From positions 1 through 43,033 of the forward strand of contig NZ_AUTC01000164.1 of assembly GCF_001461695.1 (NCBI RefSeq): a stretch of DNA of 43,033 nucleotides, read 5' to 3'. Source of the DNA: Sinorhizobium fredii USDA 205. Its GTDB lineage: Bacteria; Pseudomonadota; Alphaproteobacteria; Rhizobiales; Rhizobiaceae. Made by a program: the position numbers and the translations under genes. This document shows positions 35,998-43,033 of this stretch, one piece after another. A model generated the notes under the pieces. That model was not told the DNA's origin. It did not search any database and worked only from the letters and a program-made list of their open reading frames with translations. How positions within the stretch are numbered: the stretch's first letter is position 1; each line of letters begins with the position of its first letter.

Positions 35998-36011
35998 CTG
36001 ATCCACGTCAA
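35998..36011 (-). promoter_or_regulatory. FixK/FNR-like box upstream of the DUF3141 operon
   Basis: On the minus strand TTGAC-GTGG-ATCAG differs by one base from the symmetric TTGA-N6-TCAA site of FNR/FixK proteins. It lies 74 bases before the ATG at 35924, a fitting place for activation from about -40. Suggests low-oxygen induction of DUF3141, pta-ackA and fabI. The rest of the 400-base divergent region (35925-36324) holds no gene. Confidence 0.4.
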
Positions 36012-36262
36012 AGAAGGTGGGCGGCATGGGCCGCAACATTATCCGGCATATTTGCCGTGAAGCCTTCTCGCCTCACGGGTTCGAAGAGCGTAACCGTGGC
36101 GTGTTACGGCGATTTGTCATTCGCAGGCTCACGAACCGTCGTGTACCCCTCTCCTCTCGAAGCCGCATGCATTTTGGCGTGCTTCGACGGACGGCGTCGA
36201 GCACTGTTGGCGACGGTTCCGGGCGATTAGCATTGCACCGAAACGGTGGCCCCGCAAGGCAA

Positions 36263-36293
36263 CCCTTGAAATTCATCGCAGGTCTTGCCAATT
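36263..36293 (+). promoter_or_regulatory. RpoH (sigma-32)-like promoter of htpG
   Basis: CCCTTGAA (36263-36270) matches the heat-shock -35 element; CCAATT (36288-36293) is a plausible -10 after 17 bases. It lies about 32 bases upstream of the htpG ATG and its AAGGAGGT ribosome site, leaving a short leader. HtpG is a classic RpoH target. Confidence 0.5.
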
Positions 36294-36324
36294 GGGGCAA
36301 AAGTCCAAGGAGGTCCGCAACACG

Positions 36325-38214
36325 ATGAGTGAAGTCGAAATGTCCGTCGAGAAACATGTCTTCGAAGCCGATGTGGCGAAATTGCTGCATCTGATGGTGC
36401 ACTCGGTCTATTCCGACAAGAACGTCTTTCTCCGCGAACTGATCTCGAACGCGGCGGACGCCTGCGAGAAGCTGCGCTATGAAGCGATCGTCGCGCCGCA
36501 ACTGCTCGGCAGCGATCCCGCACCGCGCATCATGCTGACCCTGGACGAGGAAAATGCCCGCCTCATCGTCGAGGACAACGGCATCGGCATGAGCCGCGAC
36601 GAGCTGGTCGAATCGCTCGGCACCATCGCGCGGTCCGGCACCCGCGCCTTCATGGAGCGGATCGAGGCCGCTCAGAGCAAGGACGGCGCGCAGCTGATCG
36701 GCCAGTTCGGCGTCGGCTTCTATTCGGCCTTCATGGTCGCCGACAATGTCGACGTCGTCTCTCGCCGCGCCGGCTCCGACACGGCCTGGCACTGGGCCTC
36801 GGACGGCAAGGGCAGCTACACCGTATCCGCCGCCGAGCCCGCCGATGCGCCGGCGCGCGGTACGCGCATCACCCTGCATCTGATGGACGACGCGAAAACC
36901 TACACGTCGCGCTGGACGGTCGAGCGCATCGTCAAGGATCAGTCCGGCCACGTCCCTGTGCCGATCTCGATCATCGAGAAGCCCGGCGCCGAGCCCGCCC
37001 AGGTCGCCGACGGTACGGCGCTCTGGACCAAGCAGAAGAGCGAGATTTCCAAGGAAGACTACACGGACTTCTACCGCGGCGTTGCCGGCCAGTATGACGA
37101 GCCGGTGCTGACCGTCCACTTCCGCGCCGAGGGGCGCCACGAATATACGGCGCTCGCCTTCGTACCCGGTTCCAAGCCCTTCGACCTGTTCGACCCCGAC
37201 CGCAAGGGCCGGATGAAGCTCTATGTGAAGCGCGTCTTCATCACCGATGAGGCGGAATTGCTGCCTCGCTATCTGCGTTTCGTCCGCGGTCTCGTCGACA
37301 CCGCCGATCTGCCGCTAAACGTCTCGCGCGAGATGATCCAGGAAAGCCCGCTTCTCGCGAGCATCCGCAAGGGCCTGACGAACCGCGTGCTGACGAGCAT
37401 AGAAAAGCTCGCGGAAAGCGAGCCGGAGAACTTCGCCAAGCTTTGGGAAAACTTCGGCAGCGTCATCAAGGAGGGCATCTACGAGGACTTCGAGCGGCAC
37501 ACGCAGCTCCTTGCTCTTTCCCGTTTCCGCACCGCGTCCGACGACACGCCGCGCGGGCTTAGCGATTACGTGAAGGATATGAAGGACGGTCAGTCGGCAA
37601 TCTACTACTTGACCGGCGACAATCTGGCCCAGTTGCAGGGCTCACCACAACTCGAAGGCTTCCGCGCACGGGGCATCGAGGTGCTGCTCCTGACGGACCC
37701 GGTCGACAGTTTCTGGGTGACAACGGCGCCGGATTTCGAGGGCAAGCCCTTCAAGTCGATCACCCAGGGCGCCGCCGATCTCGCCGGCATCGCAAAACGG
37801 GACTCCGACGCCGCCTCTTCCGAGACAAGCCCGGCGGTGGCTGAGTTCGTGACCTTCGCCAAGGCGACGCTCGGCGAGGCTGTCTCCGACGTCCGGGCCT
37901 CCGACCGCCTGACCGAAAGCGCCGTCTGCCTGGTCGCGCCGGAACACGGCCCGGACCGCCAGCTTCAGAAGATGCTGCAGGGCGCCGGGCGTATCGAAGG
38001 CGCGGCAAAGCCTGTCCTCGAAATCAATCCCGGCCACGCCCTGATTGCTGCCCTTGCCGGCTCCCCGGCGGAAGACCACGCCTTTCGCGAGGATGCGGTG
38101 AAGCTGCTGCTCGACCAGGCGCGCGTTCTCGACGGCGACAAGCCCGAGGATCCCCGCGCCTTTGCCGAGCGACTGTCGCGGGTGTTCGGGCGGGCCTTGC
38201 AAGCCAACCGATGA
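36325..38214 (+). CDS. htpG: Chaperone HtpG (Hsp90)
   Basis: 629 residues, full length. N-terminal GHKL ATPase: FLRELISNAADACEKLRYEA (Asn for Mg), VEDNGIGMSRDEL, GTIARSGTRAFM and GQFGVGFYSAFMVAD. The middle domain has LYVKRVFITDE and the catalytic-loop arginine region NVSREMIQESPLLASIRKGL; the C-terminal dimer domain follows. It is an ATP-driven cytosolic chaperone. The ATG at 36325 has a near-perfect AAGGAGGT 10 bases upstream; an in-frame start at 36292 is rejected. Divergent from the DUF3141 operon and preceded by an RpoH-like promoter. Convergent with the glycosidase gene, 116 bases apart. Confidence 0.96.
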   Translation: MSEVEMSVEKHVFEADVAKLLHLMVHSVYSDKNVFLRELISNAADACEKLRYEAIVAPQLLGSDPAPRIMLTLDEENARLIVEDNGIGMSRDELVESLGTIARSGTRAFMERIEAAQSKDGAQLIGQFGVGFYSAFMVADNVDVVSRRAGSDTAWHWASDGKGSYTVSAAEPADAPARGTRITLHLMDDAKTYTSRWTVERIVKDQSGHVPVPISIIEKPGAEPAQVADGTALWTKQKSEISKEDYTDFYRGVAGQYDEPVLTVHFRAEGRHEYTALAFVPGSKPFDLFDPDRKGRMKLYVKRVFITDEAELLPRYLRFVRGLVDTADLPLNVSREMIQESPLLASIRKGLTNRVLTSIEKLAESEPENFAKLWENFGSVIKEGIYEDFERHTQLLALSRFRTASDDTPRGLSDYVKDMKDGQSAIYYLTGDNLAQLQGSPQLEGFRARGIEVLLLTDPVDSFWVTTAPDFEGKPFKSITQGAADLAGIAKRDSDAASSETSPAVAEFVTFAKATLGEAVSDVRASDRLTESAVCLVAPEHGPDRQLQKMLQGAGRIEGAAKPVLEINPGHALIAALAGSPAEDHAFREDAVKLLLDQARVLDGDKPEDPRAFAERLSRVFGRALQANR

Positions 38215-38300
38215 GATCGAAACAGTTAGTCCAGCGAAGAACGATACCGCTTGCCTCGTGGGAGCCGAGCGCAAGTGTCGCGCTTCCACGATAGCGACAT

Positions 38301-38319
38301 CGCGGCCTCTGTGGCCGCG
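38301..38319. terminator. Hairpin between convergent htpG and glycosidase genes
   Basis: CGCGGCC (38301-38307) pairs with GGCCGCG (38313-38319) around TCTGT, 12 bases before the glycosidase stop and 87 after the htpG stop. A possible two-way terminator, though without a T-run. Confidence 0.4.
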
Positions 38320-38330
38320 TGGCTTAGATA

Positions 38331-39749
38331 TCACTGATTGACGCCAAGATAGGCGGCGTATTTCGACTGAAACTCGCTCGATAGCATCATGGCCAAGGCC
38401 ACATGCTTCCGCGTCACCGTGCCGCCAGCCAGATCCCTCGCGTAGCTGTCGAGCCCGTGGGGGTCGGCTGAACGGTCCACAAGCAGGAGATAGAGAAAAT
38501 CGACGTAGGAGCGATCGGTCAGGCCGAAAGTTGCATATCGGTCCTTGAACTCGTCGGATCCCATCAAGGTGAGCATCAACTCCGTTACGTTTGTCTCGCC
38601 ATTCTCCAAGGCTTTCGCCCACTGCTCCAAGGCTTCCGCGTCATCCCGGTGTCCCAGCATGAGGCAAAAGGCAAAACGCGTCTGTTTGATCGGGAGGGGA
38701 TCGGAAGGTCTGTTCTCCGCTATGTCACAGTCTCTCCTGGGGCGGGGCTCGGGACGCGTCCCGAGGATCAAATCCCTGACTGCAGCATAGGCCGGCTTGG
38801 GTTCGCCAATAGTCCAGCCGCCGTCGCTCTTTGCGTTCAGCCTCACCAAGCCCATGTCCGCCTCGAAGCTGGGTGCCCAATACGTTTCGTCCAGCAGCTC
38901 ATAGATATGGGCGGCTTCCACACTGTACTTCGCTTGAAGCTCACGCAAACGCGTCATCGCCTGCTTCAGTCCGCCGGCCTGCTGCTCGTCGCTGTGTTGG
39001 CTTCCAAGGGGGTTGTTGAATTCGGTGACCCATATCGGGTGGCCAAATTCTGCCAGCTTCTTGAACGCCCATTCTGGGTCTTGGCCATACATATGCCAGA
39101 CGGAGATGTCCCACTTGATCCCATCCTGCCGCATCCGTTCAAAGGCACCGACATGCCCCCAGCCGGCCGTGCCGATCGCCTTGCGGATGTCTGGGTCGAC
39201 CTCGATCATCCCATCCGACAGACCCTTCAAAACGGCGCTTACCTTCGCCCAGCGCGGACCATAGTATTGCGAGGGGCCGTCTCCACCGGCGGGTCCCCAC
39301 TCGCAGGGATATTGGCTGCCGTCATCCCGCTTTTCGCATGGTTTGATGATCGCATAGTTTTCCATCTCATTCCCCAATTCCCAGACGCGGATGTCGTCCT
39401 TGAATCGGGAACCAAGCGCGACGGCGAGTTCGTAGGCCTTGTCGTAAAGCTTCTCGGCGCTGTCTTCATCGAGGTCGATATTGCCAGGGGTGATCACGGG
39501 AAGAATGTCGATGCCGCGTGCCTTTCCTTCTTTCACAAGCACGGCCAGATCCGATGCGCTGGCCGCGTCGGTAATATTCACGCGATAGGACCTCATGCCG
39601 AGGTCCTGGAGAAAATCGAACTGTTGTTCAATTCCGATGCCGGGATAGGCAGTAATAGGATGGCCGTTAACGCCCCAAAGAATGTCTGCGGATGTCGAGG
39701 CTGCCATGGTCAAGAGGCTTACCACTCCGAATATCAGCCGAGTGAACAT
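38331..39749 (-). CDS. Secreted clan-A glycoside hydrolase with C-terminal DUF4214 domain
   Basis: 472 residues. Signal peptide FTRLIFGVVSLLTMAASTSA. Residues about 22-330 form a (beta/alpha)8 glycosidase of clan GH-A type (GH39/GH5-like): the acid/base is in RVWELGNEMEN (Asn127-Glu128) and the nucleophile in HPIWVTEFNNP (Glu243). Residues about 375-470 are a DUF4214 unit (YVDFLYLLLVDRSADPHGLDSYARDLAGG-type, MLSSEFQSKYA), seen in exported and polysaccharide-linked proteins. GGA lies 9 bases before the ATG at 39749. It probably trims a polysaccharide outside the cell or in the periplasm; the Wzy-like gene nearby suggests the EPS itself. Exact family and substrate are not certain. Confidence 0.82.
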   Translation of the reverse strand: MFTRLIFGVVSLLTMAASTSADILWGVNGHPITAYPGIGIEQQFDFLQDLGMRSYRVNITDAASASDLAVLVKEGKARGIDILPVITPGNIDLDEDSAEKLYDKAYELAVALGSRFKDDIRVWELGNEMENYAIIKPCEKRDDGSQYPCEWGPAGGDGPSQYYGPRWAKVSAVLKGLSDGMIEVDPDIRKAIGTAGWGHVGAFERMRQDGIKWDISVWHMYGQDPEWAFKKLAEFGHPIWVTEFNNPLGSQHSDEQQAGGLKQAMTRLRELQAKYSVEAAHIYELLDETYWAPSFEADMGLVRLNAKSDGGWTIGEPKPAYAAVRDLILGTRPEPRPRRDCDIAENRPSDPLPIKQTRFAFCLMLGHRDDAEALEQWAKALENGETNVTELMLTLMGSDEFKDRYATFGLTDRSYVDFLYLLLVDRSADPHGLDSYARDLAGGTVTRKHVALAMMLSSEFQSKYAAYLGVNQ

Positions 39750-40204
39750 AATCGAATTCCTTCTACTACGCTCGTTGGAACATGCCGTCCCTCTGCAGCC
39801 GCGGCAATTCGCCGAAATAAGGAACCGACCGCGTCCGCTACCCTTATTGGTGACCCGTTCGCCTTCTGTTTGTTAGCATGACGATTGGTTGGCCCGCTGA
39901 GGGATGTCAGGGTATCCTGCGCTGAAGAACTATCTGGACGCGTCAGCGAAAGTTTGTATATTCGAGGACCAAAGCGGTCGAGTCACTATGGCCTTCGGGG
40001 TGACCTAGCTAGCTAGCGACATGCTTTGATTGTCCTATTTCGCTGTATGTGACTAAGTCCTTTGGGCGATGACTCACTGCTGAATTTTCATCGAGTGGCG
40101 ATAGGAGTAGCGGTTTTGGTTTACTCGTCCCAATGCCTGGACAACCGGCTGCAGAGTTACATCTACCAAGCGCCACTTCCAGTTCCCAGCGTGAGTGTTC
40201 AAGT
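39750..40204. other. Non-coding, probably decayed DNA
   Basis: 455 bases upstream of the glycosidase (minus), so its promoter lies at the left end. Beyond about 39880 no gene is recognisable. A self-complementary CTAGCTAGCTAG occurs at 40005-40016. Short in-frame stretches resemble fragments of unknown proteins, not identifiable by eye. Confidence 0.4.
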
Positions 40205-40305
40205 CAAGGCTCGCGGATAGCTTCATCGAAGCCACGCAGCAGTGGATAGAGAAAATAGGAGATCACCGTTCGACGGCCGACCTTGATCTCGGCAGATAAC
40301 GTCAT
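40205..40305 (-). pseudogene. C-terminal remnant of an HlyD/PrsE-type secretion adaptor
   Basis: The minus strand from ATG 40305 to TGA 40205-40207 encodes 33 residues that include MTLSAEIKVGRR and ISYFLYPLLRGFDEAIREP. This is the characteristic C-terminal end of type I secretion membrane-fusion proteins of the HlyD/PrsE group, with the (G/S)-M-T-L-x-A-E-I-K-V-G start of the last beta hairpin. The frame has a stop not far upstream and the rest of the gene (about 400 residues) is absent. In S. meliloti PrsDE exports EPS-processing enzymes, so a former secretion gene beside a secreted glycosidase is notable. Confidence 0.72.
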
Positions 40306-41009
40306 GGCAGAAGGCCTCACGGGCCCGCGGGGCGCTCGGACCTTGTTCCAGCCCAGTTGGGGTGGGACCATAGTCTATTGCTGCGTACCCGTCCGGTGAT
40401 GAGGTATCGAGATCAGGGTTTGAAGCGGCCCGCTGCGAATAGCCATTCCAGGAAATGCAAAATTGCACCACCTCGGCCGGTGCGTGTGGAAGCAAGGCAG
40501 TGCCGTCACCGGGCTGGATAGAGGCAAAGCACTCTGCGAGTATTTTCATTTCCTCAGCAGAGATTGCAGCCTTCTCCCGAGGGCGCATTGCTTCAACTGC
40601 TCCGGCAAAGATTCTCTCCTAGATCAATATTCCCACCAGCAGAAGGAACACTGTTTTCAACTTGCACCGCATCCGCACATCTCGCTGAAGGAGCGGGCAG
40701 TTTGCCAATCAGAAGTTTCCGAAGTGTGATCGTTCCGCGGCATACACCGTGGTCCTCACCGGATGGGTACATTGCTGCAGTCTATTGCTGCTTGCTACTC
40801 CGTTTGGCGTGCTTGCCTATCGCCGCCTATTTGAGAGGATGCTACCAAGCGAGCTTGATGTTTGACGCCCCTGCCCCGGCGGTCGTCCCATTGACGGATC
40901 CTCCTTTACAACGGTTGGCCTCCGGATTTCGGCATCGGCTCAAGCCCGCCTCTCGGCAAACGTACGGCAACCTGGCAGGTACGCGCCGCAGTATTGGAAC
41001 CGACAGCCC
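40306..41009. other. Non-coding stretch before the Wzy-like gene
   Basis: 704 bases. Open frames of up to about 150 codons (for example 40564-41037) show no domain and are not called. It holds a 13-base direct repeat and an imperfect inverted repeat (listed separately) and should contain the promoter of the polymerase gene. Confidence 0.4.
40372..40791. repeat. Paired repeat: direct AGTCTATTGCTGC and inverted GTACCC..GTGAGG elements
   Basis: AGTCTATTGCTGC occurs at 40372-40384 and 40779-40791 in the same direction. Next to the first copy is GTACCCGTCCGGTGATGAGG (40385-40404); next to the second is its near-complement CCTCACCGGATGGGTAC (40754-40770), differing by one base and a three-base gap. 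Both lie in otherwise non-coding DNA. Confidence 0.55.
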
Positions 41010-42446
41010 ATGCAGATTTCGTTCGTTGGCCTCTTAGTCTGTGCGGGAATTCTGCTGGTCGGATACTTTTGCCGCGGCCCATTGATCATTGGTCTCATTG
41101 CTTCCCTGGCTTTCGGCGCAACAGCATTCATGACGCTTAGCTCGCTTGGCGGGTCATCACCGCTAATCTATACATTCTTCGCCGTTCTTCTGGTGACGGC
41201 GGTCGCTACCAGGCGGAGGATTTGGCGGGACCTTGGCGACGTTTTCGGCAAGATTCGACCCCTCTGGGTTCTCTGCAGCCTGATGCTTTATGCCATAGTC
41301 GGCGCTTGGTTGTTTCCCCGCCTGTTTGCGGGCCAAATAAGCGTCTTCGTTCAGTCCCCGACGCGGCGTGGGATCGTGGAGGCCGCTCTCGTGCCAGTAT
41401 CGGGCAATATCACGCAGACCGGATATTTCGTCCTTGGCGGCCTCACAGCCATTGCCCTGTGCGTGTTGCTTCTACAGGAAGACAGGATAGAGAGTATTCG
41501 GCGCGGCTTTCTTCTTTGGTGTGGTCTTCACGCCGGCATGGGATTGCTCGATTTGCTCGGCAAACTGGCCGGAGCCGGAGACATCCTTTCACCTGTCCGT
41601 ACAGCCAGCTACGCCATGCTCACAGAGGTCACAGAAGGTGGTTATTGGCGCATTGCCGGCGCTAACTCGGAGGCATCGGCTTTCGGCGGTGGAGCACTCA
41701 CCTGCCTTGCGTTCTGTTATACTTACTGGCGTAAGACCAAGTCGCGGCTGGCTCAGGGGCTCGCCTCCCTGTTACTGGTCCTTCTGGTTCTTTCCACGTC
41801 CTCCACCGCGTATGTCGGCTTGGCCATATTGAGCATTCCAATTGGGCTTTCCATCTTCCGTTCGTTTCTGGGTGGCCGCATCGACAAGGATGAAATACTG
41901 ATCATCGCGCTCATTGCACTCGCTGCCGCCACTGCCCTTTCAATCGTCCTTTACAAGGAAGAATTCTTCGCACCGTTCGTCCATTTGATTGATTCCATGG
42001 TGCTCAGCAAAAGCTCGTCCGCATCAGGCCAAGAACGGCTCTACTGGAACATCAAAAGTCTCCAGGCTTTCATTAACACAAGCGGTCTCGGCGTCGGCTT
42101 AGGCAGTTCCCGTGCATCGAGCTGGCCTATCGCGATAGCTTCTCAGCTAGGCCTCGTCGGGAGTGTTATGATGCTAACGCTATTGTTCGTCGTGTTCAGA
42201 GGTATGGGAAGCCTCAAGCACCACGTCGATCGCGAAACGAATGCGGTGGTATCGAGCGTACGGGCTTGCGCGCTGGCCTCCGTCGTCTCCAGTTCTTTAA
42301 TCGGTGCGAGTGCCGACCCGGGCATGTTCTTCTTCATTGCGCTTGCCGTCATCTCCACGACCAGGGCCAATGCCCGCAGGAACAGTCGTGCTGCTGCCAA
42401 GCGCGCTTTGCAGTTCGGCCAACCCGCGCCTTTCGCTCCTATCTGA
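41010..42446 (+). CDS. Wzy-like/O-antigen-ligase-family polysaccharide polymerase (ExoQ-type)
   Basis: 478 residues with about twelve membrane spans beginning at the first residues (SFVGLLVCAGILLVGYF). The large periplasmic loop has GGYWRIAGANSEASAFGGG, and the Wzy_C-like part has GQERLYWNIKSLQAFINTSGLGVGLGSSRASSW, with the usual small-residue/Arg pattern. Such proteins join lipid-linked repeat units at the periplasmic face. No strong ribosome site precedes the ATG at 41010, but the membrane topology fits this start. Its stop lies only about 10 bases before a truncated IS21 element, so the C-terminal tail may have been changed. It is separated from the other EPS genes by the 24-kb metabolic block. 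Confidence 0.82.
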   Translation: MQISFVGLLVCAGILLVGYFCRGPLIIGLIASLAFGATAFMTLSSLGGSSPLIYTFFAVLLVTAVATRRRIWRDLGDVFGKIRPLWVLCSLMLYAIVGAWLFPRLFAGQISVFVQSPTRRGIVEAALVPVSGNITQTGYFVLGGLTAIALCVLLLQEDRIESIRRGFLLWCGLHAGMGLLDLLGKLAGAGDILSPVRTASYAMLTEVTEGGYWRIAGANSEASAFGGGALTCLAFCYTYWRKTKSRLAQGLASLLLVLLVLSTSSTAYVGLAILSIPIGLSIFRSFLGGRIDKDEILIIALIALAAATALSIVLYKEEFFAPFVHLIDSMVLSKSSSASGQERLYWNIKSLQAFINTSGLGVGLGSSRASSWPIAIASQLGLVGSVMMLTLLFVVFRGMGSLKHHVDRETNAVVSSVRACALASVVSSSLIGASADPGMFFFIALAVISTTRANARRNSRAAAKRALQFGQPAPFAPI

Positions 42447-42455
42447 AGTCGCTGG

Positions 42456-42944
42456 CCGGACATGCGCCACCTTCACGGTCGTCGTCACGCCATTAATCAG
42501 AATAATCTCGTGGCTCCAGTCGAACTGGTATGCCTCACCTGGCGCGTAGTAGAGGGGAACGTAGGCTTCCGCTGTCACCGCTCCCCGGTTCTTCGCCCAT
42601 GTCTTGGCATAACGCCGGATCGCGTCATAACTGCCATCGTAGCCGAGTGCCCGGACCTCTTCGTAAATCCGGATCAGCGTCAGCCGTTCACGTGACGGCT
42701 TGCCCTCATTGGCTGTCAGGAACCGCTCGATCTCGGCCTTCCATGCTCCGATCCGTGGCAGCGGTTGCCGTTCTCGTTCATAGGTAAAATCGGTCTCTTC
42801 GGAGCGCAGTATCTTGCGAACCGTGTTGCGCGACACATGGAGTTCCCGGACGATCTTCTTCACCGACCAGCCCTGCACATGGAAGGCCCGTCGAACACGC
42901 GCAATCGTATCCACTCGCTTCAACTCCCGCTCCATCCGCCGCAA
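42456..42944 (-). pseudogene. istA: IS21-family transposase IstA, 3'-truncated
   Basis: From ATG 42944 (or 42935) the minus strand encodes the IstA N-terminus: MERELKRVDTIARVRRAF, WSVKKIVRELHVSRNTVRKIL (helix-turn-helix), RLTLIRIYEEVRALGYDGSYDAIRRYA, then APGEAYQFDWSHEIILINGVT and TVKVAHVR, the start of the DDE core. After HVR (about 42456) the family sequence stops and unrelated DNA from the Wzy end follows. The rest of istA (over 300 residues) and all of istB are missing on this side. Confidence 0.85.
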
Positions 42945-43033
42945 AAAGCCGGATGGTCAGATGAAATCTGAGGGGGGTCAAAATTGGGCTCTGACGCAGT
43001 TTTGGTGGTGACGGATTTTATCCCGCGCCAATG
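42456..43033 (-). mobile_element. Partial IS21-type insertion sequence at the right edge
   Basis: Truncated istA plus the 5' leader of the element up to the window end (42945-43033, including GGGGTCAAAATTGGG). Its terminal repeat must lie at or beyond base 43033. The inner end at about 42456 is a deletion or recombination breakpoint and not an element end. Confidence 0.7.

Noticed and set aside
38649..39881. 410-codon plus-strand open frame
   Set aside because: Antisense to the signal-peptide-bearing glycosidase whose catalytic motifs are clear.
40223..40588. 121-codon minus-strand open frame
   Set aside because: It runs out of frame through the HlyD-type remnant and has no recognisable sequence.
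1..43033. CRISPR arrays, tRNA and rRNA genes
   Set aside because: No regularly spaced repeats and no cloverleaf or rRNA-like sequence were recognised by eye.

Overview
The window reads as a piece of an alphaproteobacterial, Rhizobiaceae-type replicon, most likely Sinorhizobium/Ensifer. The genes are GC-rich with Sinorhizobium-like proteins. The block from opp through fba, msbA2, gabT/gabD, fabI, pta-ackA and a DUF3141 gene to htpG resembles, from memory, a region of the S. meliloti pSymB megaplasmid. That placement is recalled and was not searched.

Layout: (1) 1-13.0 kb is an exopolysaccharide (EPS) synthesis island. It holds a phosphomannomutase running off the left edge, a LuxR-type regulator with a degenerate receiver, three GT4 and one GT2 glycosyltransferases, an outer-membrane export (OPX) protein, an ExoY-like priming transferase and an ExoP/Wzc-like co-polymerase. 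A decayed IS4-type transposase interrupts it, and a frameshifted membrane-protein gene lies at its edge. (2) 14.1-19.5 kb is an oligopeptide ABC importer operon (oppA-oppB-oppC-oppDF, minus strand) with a strong hairpin between oppA and oppB. (3) 20.2-21.3 kb is a class II fructose-bisphosphate aldolase with a clear terminator. (4) 21.3-26.4 kb is a tightly overlapping operon of acyltransferase, two GT2 glycosyltransferases and an MsbA-like exporter. (5) 26.8-30.7 kb is a MerR+XRE+cupin regulator divergent from gabT/gabD. (6) 30.7-38.2 kb is an operon of DUF3141 (PHA-synthase-like), a fused Pta-AckA and FabI, divergent from htpG, with a FixK/FNR-like site on one side and an RpoH-like promoter on the other. 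(7) 38.3-43.0 kb is a second EPS-type segment: a secreted glycosidase with a DUF4214 tail, about 1.2 kb of decayed DNA containing the C-terminal end of an HlyD/PrsE-type secretion adaptor, a Wzy-like polymerase and a truncated IS21 istA.

How it works together: the EPS genes at both ends supply sugar precursor, priming, glycosyl transfer, polymerisation, chain-length control and export of a surface polysaccharide, but no Wzx flippase is in the window. The msbA operon looks like a separate system that builds and exports a glycolipid or oligosaccharide. The DUF3141/Pta-AckA/FabI operon links acetyl-CoA, acetyl-phosphate and fatty-acid or PHA metabolism.

The most notable observations are the Pta-AckA fusion, apparently made by a one-base shift; the Cys-Asp-His PhaC-like triad in DUF3141; the three-domain regulator; the receiver without a phospho-acceptor; and the unrecorded remnants (HlyD tail, frameshifted membrane protein, truncated IS elements) that mark the EPS segments as rearranged DNA. 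No tRNA, rRNA or CRISPR array was recognised.
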